DNA of 24,483 nt from Allomyces macrogynus ATCC 38327 (taxonomy: Eukaryota; Blastocladiomycota; Blastocladiomycetes; Blastocladiales; Blastocladiaceae): the NCBI GenBank assembly GCA_000151295.1, contig GG745337.1:1098572-1123054 (forward strand), written 5' to 3'. The notes below the pieces were generated by a model. That model worked only from the letters and a program-made list of their open reading frames with translations, was not told the origin of the DNA and searched no databases. Positions within the stretch are counted from its first letter, which is position 1, and every line of letters begins with the position of its first letter. Position numbers and translations under genes: made by a program. Shown here piece by piece: positions 8,438 to 18,908 of the stretch.

Positions 8438-11400
8438 CTACTCGACCAGCCCGCTCTCCTTGGCCAGCGCGTAGAACCGCGACCCCTTATCCGCCACCAA
8501 CTCCGCCGGCGTCCCAACCTCACCCACCTCGCCATGATCCAAGACAACAATCTTATCCGCGTCCATGATCGTGCCAATCCGATGCGCGATCGTGAGCACC
8601 GTACACTCCTTGAACTCGCGGCGCACCGTCTCCTGCACGACCGCGTCGGTTGTCGGGTCCATGGCTGCCGTCGCCTCATCCAAGACTATCACTTTCGACT
8701 TTCGAACAAGCGCGCGCGCCAAGCACAGTAATTGCGCCTGGCCCGCCGACATGGACTCGCGCGCGACGCGCGCGTCCAATTGGCCGTCGAGCAAGCGGAC
8801 GTAGTCGGCGAGCGACGCGTGCTCGAGCGCGCGCCACAAGGTCGCGTCATCGAGGGTGCCGGACGGATCGAGGTTGTTGCGGACCGACGCGTCGAAGAGG
8901 ACCGCGTCCTGTGGGAGGATCGTGAGCCGTGACCGCACGTCCTGCAGGCCCACGGTGGCAAGGTCGATCCCGTCGATGAAGATGGACCCGGTGTCGGCCT
9001 CGAGGATACGGAAGAGCGCCATCATCAGCGACGTTTTCCCGCCGCCCGTGCGCCCGCAAATTCCGACGCGTTCGCCGGCGTGGATCTTCAAATTGATGTG
9101 CTTGAGGACCGGATCAAGCGATTCGCGGTACCGCGTCGAGTAATTGCGGACCTCGATTTCGCCCTTGGCAGGCCACGCCGGATCAAGCGCAAACGATGTC
9201 TCCTCACTCGCCTCGGCGGGCGCGTCCATGTACTCTTGCACGCGTTCCATGGAGACGAGCGAGTTCTCGAGCTGCGCCGACGTCATGATCAGCGATGCAA
9301 ACATGCTCGTGACACGCATCGCAAACGTCAGCGCCGTGCCCAGGACCGCCGTGCCCGTCACGGGCGTCGCTACGGCCAGGACGCCAAATACGCCGACCAT
9401 GCCGGTCCCAAGCAGTTGCAGCTGCACCGATAGCCAGATCCGAATCGCGTTGAGCGTGTAGATTCCCGCGGCTGAGAGGTCCACCTTGAATTCAGCCACG
9501 GATTCGAACTGGGTGTCGGCCGCAAACGCGCGAACGGTGGTCAGGCCCTTGAGCGATTCGGTTAGGTGTTGGTAGACGGGCGACGCCTGTGCCATGAGCA
9601 CGCGCTCGATCTCGCGCGAGCTCGCGAGGTAGATGCGCTGCATGACGAGGAACAGCGCGAGGATCGGGACCACGGCGACCAAGAACCAGGGGGTCGCGGT
9701 CGCGATCGTGACCAACGTGCCAAGCACCATGAGAATATACGAGAGGATCGAGTGCGAGAGACCGGGGATCGCGCGGTCGATGATTCGTTGGTCGTTGGTC
9801 ATGCGGTTCAGGACTCGGCCTAGGTATGGTTCGCATTCGTTTTGATCAGACCGTTGGAAGATCAGTCGGTTGAACAGTACAAGTCAAGAACAACGCACCA
9901 GACGGCGTTAAGTCCCACCATGACATGGGCGCGCGCAAAACGGCCGCGAGAAGTTTGGCCAGGGTCAGCTTGGCGACGCGCAGAGCAACCACGGCAATGA
10001 CCAGATAATAAGCGGCCGCGCTGGCCATGGTGCTTGCGACAATGATCCCGGCGTACCAGCCAAGCCAGTAGCCAGAATCGCCGCCTGTGCCCGAGCTGGA
10101 CGCGGAGCCCCACAGACCCTATGGGTGTCAATCGCAAGTTGGTGAAAAGACGAGTAGCTGCGAGCTGCAAGCGAGAACTGAAATGGCGCGTACCAGCCAA
10201 AATGTGACGGCGAATTGCAACCCCGTTGTCACAACAAACGCTGTCAAGACTACCATCGACCATGCAACGCCCACAAAGGAAAGGTATGCGCCGTACGTTG
10301 CCCACGCAACCTTGCCCGACATCTTGTTCTCCTTGTTGTCATCGTCCTTTTTACTCGTGCCGCTACCACCCTTGGGGGCCAAACTTGCCCCAGATTCTGC
10401 GCTGCCGCTCGCGTCCTGCTCTTTTTCGTCCTTGCGCGCGGCGGTGACCTCGCCCATGAGCTCATACACGATCCCAAACTGCGCCATGACATCGTCGTAT
10501 GTGCCGCGCTCGAAAATCTTGCCGTCCTGCAACGCTACGACCTGGTCGACACTGGCGAGATGATGCATGGCGTGCGTGACGAGCACGACCGTCTTGCCGC
10601 GCAGCATCCTGGACCCGGAACCAAACCATGCGTCAAACAAGTGCCGATCCACATGCGCGTCGACAGCGCTCAGCGGATCGTCGAGCAAGATCACGTCCGC
10701 GTCGGCATACAATGCACGTGCACACGCGACGCGCGCCCGTTGACCGCCCGAGAGCGTGGTCCCGTTTTCCCCAGCGAGCGTCGCGTCACCGCTCGGCAGT
10801 GCCACAATATCTTGCGTGAGCGCGCACGCGTCGATCACGGCATCGTACCGCGTCTGGTCGAACGCGCGGCCAAACAGAATATTGTCGCGCACCGACATTT
10901 GCTGGATCCACGGCTGCTGCGAGACGTACGCGACCGATCCGCGCACGGCAACAGTACCGGAAAGTCGGTCCATTTCGCCGAGAATCGCGGTGAGCAGCGC
11001 CGACTTGCCCGACCCGATCTTGCCGACGACGGCGGTCACGGACCCGCGCGGGAATGTGAGGGAGTCGATGGTCAGGACGGGTTTCGCGTCGGAGAAGGCA
11101 AACTGCGCGTTGGTGATTTCAATCGCGACGGGATATGTGCGGTCGTTGGGATGGCGGTCCACGTAGACCGCGCGCTCGGGCTTGAGCAAGAACGCGCCGA
11201 TCCGGTCCATGGACGCCTTGGCCTCGACAAGCGGGATCCACGACCACATGAGCAGCTGGATCTGGTTCTCGACAATTGAAAACAGCGCGAGCGACACAAA
11301 GACGCGGTCGGCCGTGAGCGTGTTGGCCGGCTGCGTGAGTGCGTAGATGGCAAACGTCGCAAACGTGGCCAGGTACGGCATCAGGTTAGATAGCGCGAGC

Positions 11401-13161
11401 TGGGCCGCCATCACGCCCATCGACGTGCGAAGCAGATCCAACTCCTTGTCGCGAATCCCGAAAATTTGGTCGCGCATGTACCGCGTCCACCCGTACAGTT
11501 TCAGGACCTTGATCGCGCCGACCGTGTCGGCTGTGACCGTCGTGCGCTCGCTCATTTTCTTCATGTACGCCTTGCGCAGCGCCATGAGGTTGCCCGCGAG
11601 CATTTTGACGACGGGTGACGAGACGACCATGACGGCCACGGCCATCATCATGGCCCACCCGACCTGCTGGTGGAGAAAGTAGAGCGCGACCGCGAGGGTG
11701 ATGGGCGTCGGCAGCCACCCGCCGAGAACGGTAACGGTACTCGCCACGTTATCCGCGTCCATTTGCATGTGCGACAGAACAGCGCCCGGATCGAGCTTGT
11801 CGCCGTGCGTCGGGAGCCGCAATGCTTTGTGGTAGACGACGCGCTGGACGGCGTTACGCGCGCGCAGTTGCACGAGGTTGCCGAGGTTCTGCTTTTGGCT
11901 TTGCAAAAAAACGACCAGGACAGACACGATCACATAGACGACCGCGACTGTGACACCCTCAGCGACCGACCGCTCGCTCTTGGTCCCGCGCGCCAGCACG
12001 AGCCGCATCAGGTACTGCACGAACAGTGGATTCACGAACCCGGCGAGCGCCAATGCCGTCGCAAGCGCCGCGACCATCGCCATCTTGGCCGCAAACGCGC
12101 CCAGAAACGCGCGCGTAAACGAGGAATGCTCGGCGCGAGCCTCCATCTCGTGGTCCCACGCGGTCTGAAGCGCATCGCCGGCCGGGCGAGACTGCATTTG
12201 TGGCGGCAGGCGCCAAAGGTCGGCGAGGACGAGCGTCTGCTTCTTCCCACGTCGCAGCAGGTCACGCACCCACCACATGCCGAGCTGGAACAGAAACGAG
12301 GCCGATAATTCGGGCGACTCGTGTTCGGGCGTTTCGGTGATCCCGGGCACTCTGGGCGGCTTGTTGTCGGCGTTCTGGTCGGTGCGCGCATCGACAGCCT
12401 TGGCGGAGTCACTTTCGGCGAGCAAGACGAGGACAACGAGAACGAGTTGCGTGACGGTAACCCCGAAAAAGGGCGAGCTGGTCGCGTGGTTCAAAATGAG
12501 CGTACGGACCCGTACGGTGAGAACCAGGGCCAGAACGAGATAGAACGTGCACAGCGACATGGACGGCCGTCGACTGCGAAAGTGCTCTATCGTTTCGGGT
12601 GGACAGTGATTAGGCATGGTCATGGAATATGAAATTCAAGAAATAGGCAAACCAAAGTAGTGCGTTGGGACCGCGACGGCAAGCGCCAGCACGAACGTGA
12701 TTGTGCCAAAGAACGCCGACGACGGATAGAACCGGCCGTTCTCGAAAGTCAGTACGAGGTACGCAATACCCGTGGCGAGGTTCCCGACGCTGAGCAGCTA
12801 TGAAATATGCGGTCAGGTCCCTTGATTGTTCACTTCGACATAGATGCCAATCGGTCCGTACCATTTTGATCCAGAACAGAACGCGATAAGCATCCATCAT
12901 GTTCCTTGGGAGATCTGGACGATGCAACGCCAGGAACCGGAGCCGATTGGCGGCCGCGACCAGTCCAACGATGGTAACGATGGGCAAGAGCACGCCGTCC
13001 TGGAAACACTGGTCGACATCAATCTGGCCGGCATTTTGGGTCGTGACAAACTGTTCACAGCCAACAGCACGTCAGATCAGTTGGACGGATCCGCTCTGCT
13101 TGGAGACAGGAGATCCGGTTCGGACCAAGGGCAAGCCGCCATCGCAAAAATGTCGACCCAT
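8438..13161 (-). CDS. Full-length ABCC/MRP-type ABC transporter
   Basis: Minus-strand exons are 13161-13126, 13050-12862, 12797-12653, 12586-10194, 10118-9899 and 9819-8438 (introns 64-79 nt), giving 1454 aa. Layout: an N-terminal TMD0 with family-typical DQCFQDGVLL and EHFRSRRPS; TMD1 with a VVYHKALRL coupling region; NBD1 with Walker A GKIGSGKS (about 645), signature LSGGQRARVACARAL (about 735) and Walker B VILLDDPLSAVD; a Lys/Asp-rich linker; TMD2 with APMSWWDLTPSGRVLNRM across an intron; NBD2 with Walker A GRTGGGKT (about 1250), degenerate signature MSAGQAQ (about 1351) and Walker B VIVLDEATAAMD. ABCC proteins export glutathione or organic-anion conjugates from vacuolar or plasma membranes; the substrate here is unknown. 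The Asp after Walker B in NBD1 is normal for ABCC. The first exon (MGRHFCDGGLPL) uses a weak donor, GTCCGA, and is the least certain; an in-frame TGA at about 13069 requires some upstream exon. The gene is divergent from the P450 gene. Confidence 0.93.
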
Positions 13162-13329
13162 CGCCGGGCTGCACGTGGAAATGGTGTTGGGAGCAGATTG
13201 AGCTCACGGTGTGTGAGGACGTTTCCACCGTAAACAAACGTTTCGGGAGCCAGACGCGTCTGGCGAGCGTGCGCTGAGCTTGAACGGGTCCGCGCCAAAC
13301 GGTTCATGGAGAGGGCGGAAGAGCAGATC

Positions 13330-13337
13330 TATTTATA
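13330..13337 (-). promoter_or_regulatory. Candidate TATA box of the ABC transporter gene
   Basis: The minus strand reads TATAAATA here, about 170 nt upstream of the proposed ATG at 13161. A TSS about 30 nt downstream would fall near 13300, past the ATG at 13307 of a short unrelated frame, so 13161 remains the best start. This is the clearest TATA match noticed in the window. Confidence 0.45.
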
Positions 13338-13850
13338 CGTGGCGCGCACCGGCTCGCAAATCGCGAACCATAGCGCCATGGCGTTGCCCATGTTTGGCTC
13401 ACGGCGTTTGTGTTGATTTGTGTTGCACAATGGCGAAGGCGCGCACAACTTGGGTCGCCAAGCGCAGTTTCAATCAACTTAGCGCATTGCAACTACGGGC
13501 GGTCGGCTGCGGGCAGTCGTCCTGATGCGTCCCATTGCTCAGAGATCTTGTGCAGGCAATCGACTTGACACATACCTGTTTCCCCTGTTGGACCATGGGC
13601 AATATTGAACCCACAGGATCGTCACCGCGTGGGTATGGAGCGTGCGCTCCACAGTTATCGGGCAAAATGGACGTTGTCTCGTGACCCTGCCCTTGATCCT
13701 TGCACGCGCGCTTCGCACGCCCACCTTGCCATCTGTTGGAGCGACCATCAACTGGCGCCATGCAGATGTCATTGGTCCCATGGTAGTGGGCAATGGCCAC
13801 CTCGGAATCGCACGGAAATACGTCGTGGGCGCACATTGCAGCTACAGCTG

Positions 13851-13870
13851 CAACTCGTCCCAACTCGTCC
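13851..13870 (+). repeat. Tandem 10-mer (2 copies)
   Basis: Two exact copies of CAACTCGTCC lie directly adjacent in the ABC/P450 intergenic region. It may be a regulatory site pair or a chance duplication. Confidence 0.8.
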
Positions 13871-14170
13871 CACCTTTCGCCACCCAAGTGGCAGTGGCGC
13901 GACGCGCCCATTGGGGTTCGAACGGGCGGCGTCGTCCGAGCAGGCAAGACTCTTGACGCGATCACGTTGTGGCGCAGCATCTGACCACCGCTCTCACAAA
14001 CCGGTTGGCCTCCCCACCCAGTCTTTATCGGCAACACACTTCAAAGAGCTCCGGGAAGCAACCCCGTCTTCGGTCAAAGACGGCGGTGATATCTTTCACG
14101 ACTCGCCGCAATGGACCACGCTCAGCACGCGCACGGCGGCGCGCGCGAGCGAAATGAACATGCTGGGCGA

Positions 14171-14202
14171 CCGCGACACGCCAGGGGCAACCGCGACACG
14201 CC
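14171..14202 (+). repeat. Direct repeat CCGCGACACGCC, 20-nt period
   Basis: Two identical 12-mers start 20 nt apart (14171 and 14191), upstream of the P450 ATG at 14310. Near-two-turn spacing of a GC-rich site could suit a transcription factor pair, but this is unproven. Confidence 0.8.
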
Positions 14203-14309
14203 TGGCGCCGCGTCCTCTCCCCGTCGCTGTCCAGCTTGCCCACAGACGCAGCACAGCCAGTATCGCTTTTTTGCTCCAGTACCAGCCTCCCGCGTCTTGC
14301 AACTCCACC

Positions 14310-16331
14310 ATGAGCGCCCTCGCCACGGCCACCTCCGTGTCAGCCGGTTCGGCGCTCTTGACGCTGCTCGCGGTCATCGTCCCGTACTTTGCCTACAAGA
14401 TCTACAAGTCAATCGCGGTCCCGTCGGCGCTCGCGCACTTGCCGCGAATTCCCATTTCGGCGACCCTCAAGTCGGTCCTGACGCCTGGTGGGTTCATCAA
14501 TGAGAACAAGGTGCAAGTCGAGGCCGTGCAAAAGTACTGCGTCGAGCATGGCATGGATAAGGACGCATGGCGCGACATGCACTTGATTTGGCTGTATGTG
14601 ACATTTTCGGTGCGATTGAAAGGGAGTGCACGTCGACTGACGCGCTTGGTGGGTGGATTTTCCAGGTTTGGGACGTGGGGGGTTGTGCTTGGCAAGCCCG
14701 AGCACTTGCGCACCGTATTCCTCAACACGGGTTCGTTGTTATCTCGACTTACCCTGGTGCTCGCATCGTGCCACTTCCCTTCTTGCTGATCCTCGCTGCC
14801 GCCCACGCTATTCCAGACACGTTCCCCAAGTTCCTCTACGGCGACGTCGGGTTCGAGCTGCACCAGAAATTCGTCGGGTTCAACGTGATCCTATCCAACG
14901 GCGACATGTGGAAACTGCACCGCAAAGTCGCGAACCCGGCCTTCCACCGATCGTGGTCGACGCAAGTCATGGGCACCTGCACCCGCACGCTGCTCGAACA
15001 ACTCGACCTGCTCACGGGCACCCCCGTCGACCTGTTCGACTGGATGCAGCGCGTCACGCTCGACGTGCTCTCGCTGGCCACGTTTGGCCAGAACCTCGAC
15101 GCATTGCGCAACCCAAACTCGCATATCGTCACGCTGTACAACGACCTGATGAAGGACTTGCAGCGGCCATTGTTCCAGCTGATGCCGTTTTTGCAAAAGG
15201 TGAAACTAATCCCGCTCGTGCGCGACATTCACCGCCGGATCGACGAGTTTGACGAGTTTGTTGAAGGCGTGATCAAGGTCAAGGAGGCCGAAGTCAAGCA
15301 GCGGCTGGCAGCGGGGATCGCGAAGGATGAAAAGGACCGCGACTTGCTCGAGTGCATGATCGAGGCCGCCATGAACGACCCCGAGTTTACGCGGCGCGAT
15401 TTGCGGTCGAACCTCGTCATTTTCTTTATTGCCGTACGTTTCCGCGTCCTCGTCCACCCACCCACCCTGGCAACGCTCGCGGGGTGCAAGAACTGATTCC
15501 CCGTTCCCGTCTCGTATCATCCAGGGCCATGACACGACCGCGTCCTCACTCGTCACGAGCCTCTACTACCTCGCGCTGCACCCAGAATTCCAAACCAAGG
15601 CGCGCGCCGAAGTCCTCTCGGTCCTCGGCGACGTTGACAACACGACTACGTCTGCTGCGGACTTCCCCGTCCCGACCACCGCGGAACAGGCGCAGTTCGA
15701 CTTCCTGACGTGCATCATCAAGGAAGCGCTGCGGCTCTACCCGGCGGTCACGGGCCTACCCCTGCGCCGCACCGCGAAACCCGTGACCATGGGCAACGTC
15801 GCGATTCCAAAGGGGACGCCGATCCACGCGGATATTTACGGCGTGCAGCGCAATCCGGCGATTTGGGGCGACGACGCCGGCGTGTTCCGTCCCGAACGGT
15901 GGCTCGAGGACCGTGCGGGTGGGGCCAAAGTGGGGTCGGCGAACAAAGTGAATGCGGGCGCGTCGGTGAATTCCGAGAAAGATGCGGTCAAGGCGGGGAC
16001 GACAGCGATTCCAATGGCGCCGTCGGCGCATGGGTTTGCGTGGGTGCCGTTTGGCGGTGGGCAGCGGTACATTTGTTGTTTTGGTGGCCATGGTGGGGGT
16101 GGAGAAGGTGCCGACTGACGGACGGGACGCGATGGCGAGTGTAGGTTGTGCCTCGGGCAGCAGTTTTCGCTGATCGAGCAGCGCGTCGTGCTCAGTATGT
16201 TGCTGCTGCGGTACGAGTGGACGCTGGTGGGGGATGCGGACGCGCTCACGGGGCACCCGAAGACGGCGTCGGGCGTGTTGCTGCACCCGGTGAACGTCAA
16301 GCTCAACTTCAAGATTCGCGGGGCCAAGTAG
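14310..16331 (+). CDS. Cytochrome P450 monooxygenase, membrane-anchored (CYP4-like class)
   Basis: Exons 14310-14593, 14666-14730, 14817-15433, 15525-16066 and 16145-16331 (introns 72-91 nt; donors GTATGT, GTTCG, GTACGT, GTACAT) give 564 aa. An N-terminal anchor (SALLTLLAVIVPYFAYKIY) should hold it in the ER membrane. Diagnostic motifs: FGTWGVVLGKPEHLR, C-helix region WKLHRKVANPAFH, I-helix oxygen-binding GHDTT (about 323, created by intron 3 splicing), K-helix KEALRLYP with ExxR (about 389-392), FRPERWLE (about 444), and heme loop PFGGGQRLCLGQQF with Cys505, restored across intron 4. The stretch between PERW and the heme loop is about 25 residues longer than usual and low in complexity. The overall pattern suits CYP4/CYP52-like fatty-acid or hydrocarbon hydroxylases, but the substrate cannot be read. 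The start has a CTCCACCATGAGC context. Confidence 0.94.
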
Positions 16332-16635
16332 ATCGAGATCCCGTGAGCAGGCGGGAATGAAGGTGCGAGTCGGACGCGTCGTGGAGGTCCGAGGCGAGCT
16401 GAATAGGATGGGATACTTGGGCGCCGAGATGGGAGGAGAAAATACATCCAGGCATGAGTAAGGTCGCAGTGTTCCACCTCTAAGAACAAAATGTATTGAG
16501 CGGGGATGGGGTAAATGCTAAAACGGCGTAAGTCGACAACCCAACAAAAACACGTCCCAAGACAGAGCAAAACTGGAACCGAGACAAATCAAACATGATC
16601 CGATACAATCGCAATACCACGCCAACCAACTAACG
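16332..16635. other. Intergenic region between convergent P450 and receptor B
   Basis: About 300 nt lie between two 3' ends. The part at 16430-16630 is AT-richer than its surroundings, as expected of 3' UTRs. No gene or repeat is seen. Confidence 0.6.
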
Positions 16636-18360
16636 TTACGTCCGCCGCGGCACCGCCGGCGCCGACGCCGCCGAGCTCGCCCCCGCGCCAGTCTCGCTCG
16701 ACGCCGCCAATAGCCGCGACAACCGCTCGCTCGACCCGCGCCACGGCCGCCTTGTCGACTGCGTGTGCCGCGCGAGCGGCGCGTGCGGCGGCGGCGCGCT
16801 CGCACCACTCCCAACCGATTCCTCCTCCCACGGCGTGAACGGCGGCGGTTCCGTATCGCCATGCGCCGACGTGGTCGTTTCGAGCACTGCGCTCAGTCGG
16901 TTGCCCAAAATCAACGAACTCGTCCGTGGCGGGGACGCAGCGAGGACCCGACTCCCACGCGGGGTCGCGGCTGCCGCCGCCGACGACGCTGTCGGCGAGA
17001 TGGGCGGCGGTGGAGTCAGCGGGATCAGCCAACTGCGTGCGCTTGCTCCCGCTCCGCCAGAACTCGCCGCGTAGTACGCGGGCCCGGCGTCGTAGACGGG
17101 CAAGTCGCCGTTCCCCGCGGCGCCCATGACCGAGGACGTCGTGTCGAGCATGCGCGGATCGGCGGGGCGGAGCGACTGTTCCCGGACGATCGCCTTGGGC
17201 GGGAGTCCGCCGGGCACTCCGGATCCGGGCGGCCACGGCGCATAGACGCGCGTGTTTCGCCACCACCGGAGTAACCACGGCGCGAGTGTTGCGGCCGCGA
17301 TTGCGGGTACGAGCACGGCGAGCACCACGACAATCGTCACGCTCAATGCACGGGTACTCGTCTCGTTCGTGGGTAACGCCGCGGCCGCTGCGGGGGCGGC
17401 CGACGGTGTACTTGGCGCGAGTGCCGCTGCGAATCGTGCGGCCGCTGAGCAGGTGCCTGACGCGCACCGGCCAAACGTGCAGTCCTCGTCGGCCGTACAC
17501 GCCGCGCCCGCCGGCAGAGTGCGGGTGAGCGTGCGCGACGCGGCATCGCACGTGGCCAACGTATAAAAGTATCCTCCGCCCGTCGCGTCATTACGCACCT
17601 GCGCGTACCGGACTCCACCGGCTTCAACGACCCCCGCGCTCGTCGCCGGGGCCACGTACGACGGTAAGTCGGCGGGGGCGCCCGTGACGCGGTCGGTCCT
17701 CGCTCGGGCCGGGTCGCAAGATGAGGAAGAAAGAGGTGCCGAGACGGCGCAGATGCCGAGCGGCAAGTCGGCGAGCCGCACGGCTTTTGATGCGCCATTA
17801 CTGGCGGTCGGGTCGGGCAGCGTCAGGACGGCGGCGAGTGCGGCGGCACCGGACGCGACGATTTGCGAGGCAAAGTACGTCTTGTAGGTCACAAACAAGG
17901 TCGCGAGCGCGTCAGGCGTGCCCGGTGGGGCCGCGGCGAGAACGGCGCGGCGCGAGATGATGGCCGAGTCAGCGAGCGGCACGCAAGCGGTCGCGGCCCA
18001 CGCGACGTACTGCGACGCGCACTGCGTCAGCGCGCAGACTTCGGCCGCGGTGGCTGGGTCGATGCCGCCGTCGGTTGATATGGCCGCAGAGCCGGACGCG
18101 CACCGCTGCCGCCGGCACTCGGAGTAGGCGCGGCGCGACGCCGATTTGTCGTCGTTGGTATCGGCAGCGGGGCAAGCGAGCGATGCGTCGGAGGTGGAGC
18201 ACAGCCGGAAGACGGGCAAGGCCGTGGCGTTGAAGTAGGGGCCCGGGAACAGCGTGAGCCGATCGTTGGCGGTCGTCGCGAGCAGCGTAGCATTGGGCGG
18301 CGCGACGGCGAGCGGGCTAGCGGCGGGCAGAGGCTGCTGCTGCTGCTGTTGAGAGGCCAT
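16636..18360 (-). CDS. Receptor B: Cys-rich single-pass membrane protein, paralogue of 1310-3438
   Basis: A single exon of 574 aa. It matches receptor A in the order and spacing of cysteine blocks: VFRLCS (Cys54), SECRRQRC, CALTQC, ACVPL, then LATLF, VLTLP and LGIC. A pre-membrane box GAACTADEDCTFGRCASGTC (about 282-301) follows, then a short stalk with NETS, one hydrophobic helix at about 336-362 (VTIVVVLAVLVPAIAAATL) and WWRNTR. The cytoplasmic tail holds SLRPADPRMLD (about 394), LPVYDAGPAYY and long Pro/Ser/Ala disordered stretches. The N-terminus has a Gln run (residues 4-9) and no clear signal peptide. The frame is open upstream of the ATG to 18894, but that part is Arg/Pro-rich and unlike receptor A, so 18360 (CCATCATGGCC) is chosen. 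It lacks the intron that splits receptor A. The function is unknown; surface sensing or adhesion is inferred from topology only. Confidence 0.8.
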   Translation of the reverse strand: MASQQQQQQPLPAASPLAVAPPNATLLATTANDRLTLFPGPYFNATALPVFRLCSTSDASLACPAADTNDDKSASRRAYSECRRQRCASGSAAISTDGGIDPATAAEVCALTQCASQYVAWAATACVPLADSAIISRRAVLAAAPPGTPDALATLFVTYKTYFASQIVASGAAALAAVLTLPDPTASNGASKAVRLADLPLGICAVSAPLSSSSCDPARARTDRVTGAPADLPSYVAPATSAGVVEAGGVRYAQVRNDATGGGYFYTLATCDAASRTLTRTLPAGAACTADEDCTFGRCASGTCSAAARFAAALAPSTPSAAPAAAAALPTNETSTRALSVTIVVVLAVLVPAIAAATLAPWLLRWWRNTRVYAPWPPGSGVPGGLPPKAIVREQSLRPADPRMLDTTSSVMGAAGNGDLPVYDAGPAYYAASSGGAGASARSWLIPLTPPPPISPTASSAAAAATPRGSRVLAASPPRTSSLILGNRLSAVLETTTSAHGDTEPPPFTPWEEESVGSGASAPPPHAPLARHTQSTRRPWRGSSERLSRLLAASSETGAGASSAASAPAVPRRT

Positions 18361-18908
18361 GATGGAACGGGCTGGTCGGATGGCGCTTGCGTTGAGCGGG
18401 GCCGGCTGGGCACGAAGGAGCACGCTCTCGAGCACTGGAGCAGGGGGTGAGGGTCGTGGTCGTGTTGCTCGCGCTCGTGCGGTCGTGGTTGCGGGGGCTG
18501 GTCCAAGGTCGTGCCGTGCAGTTGACGTCGGTGCAGTAGCCGCTTGCTGGTGGTGTTGCTTGTTTGTGCGCGGGCCGTTGCAGCCGCTGCAGGACAGTGT
18601 CGTGTCGATAACGTGGGAGGGTCTCTGCGTGCGCGACGCGGATGGCGCACGGCGAGGAAAACGCTCAGTAAGCCGCGCGAGAAGCCCGGATCGGACGTGC
18701 CACCGTCGTCGTCTGAGCGCGACCACCGCACGGTGGTTGCCGGCAGGTTGGTGCGACAGGTGCGGCGGTCGCTGCTGCTTGATCGGCGCGTCGCACGTGC
18801 ATCTCACGCCCATCACCGCGACGTGCCTCGCGCCGTCTCGCCCCGGCGGCCCTCCCTCGCGTCGGTTGTTGCGCCCAATCCACTGTCGATCCATTTGCCG
18901 CGCTGCTG
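18361..18908. other. Upstream region of receptor B / downstream of acidic gene
   Basis: About 550 nt hold the receptor B promoter and leader plus the 3' end of the next minus-strand gene. On the minus strand there are CA/ACG-rich stretches (about 18440-18560) resembling the presumed leader of receptor A. Open frames on both strands are Arg-rich shadows. Confidence 0.5.

Larger units (their letters stand above)
13162..14309. other. Long intergenic region between divergent ABC transporter and P450 genes
   Basis: At about 1.15 kb this is the longest gene-free stretch. It must hold both promoters. A TATA-like element for the ABC gene lies at 13330-13337. There is a perfect tandem 10-mer at 13851-13870 (caactcgtcc twice), and a 20-nt-spaced repeat of CCGCGACACGCC at 14171-14182 and 14191-14202, 110-140 nt upstream of the P450 start. 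The open frames at 13474-14037 (-) and 13605-14309 (+) have no recognisable homology. Confidence 0.6.

Noticed and set aside
13077..13307. 76-aa frame as N-terminus of the ABC transporter
   Set aside because: Its ATG lies only about 23 nt from the TATA-like box, and its phase does not join exon 2 at the proposed donor.
13474..14037. 187-aa minus-strand open frame between the ABC and P450 genes
   Set aside because: There is no recognisable motif, its codon use is unlike neighbouring genes, and it lies within the divergent promoter region.
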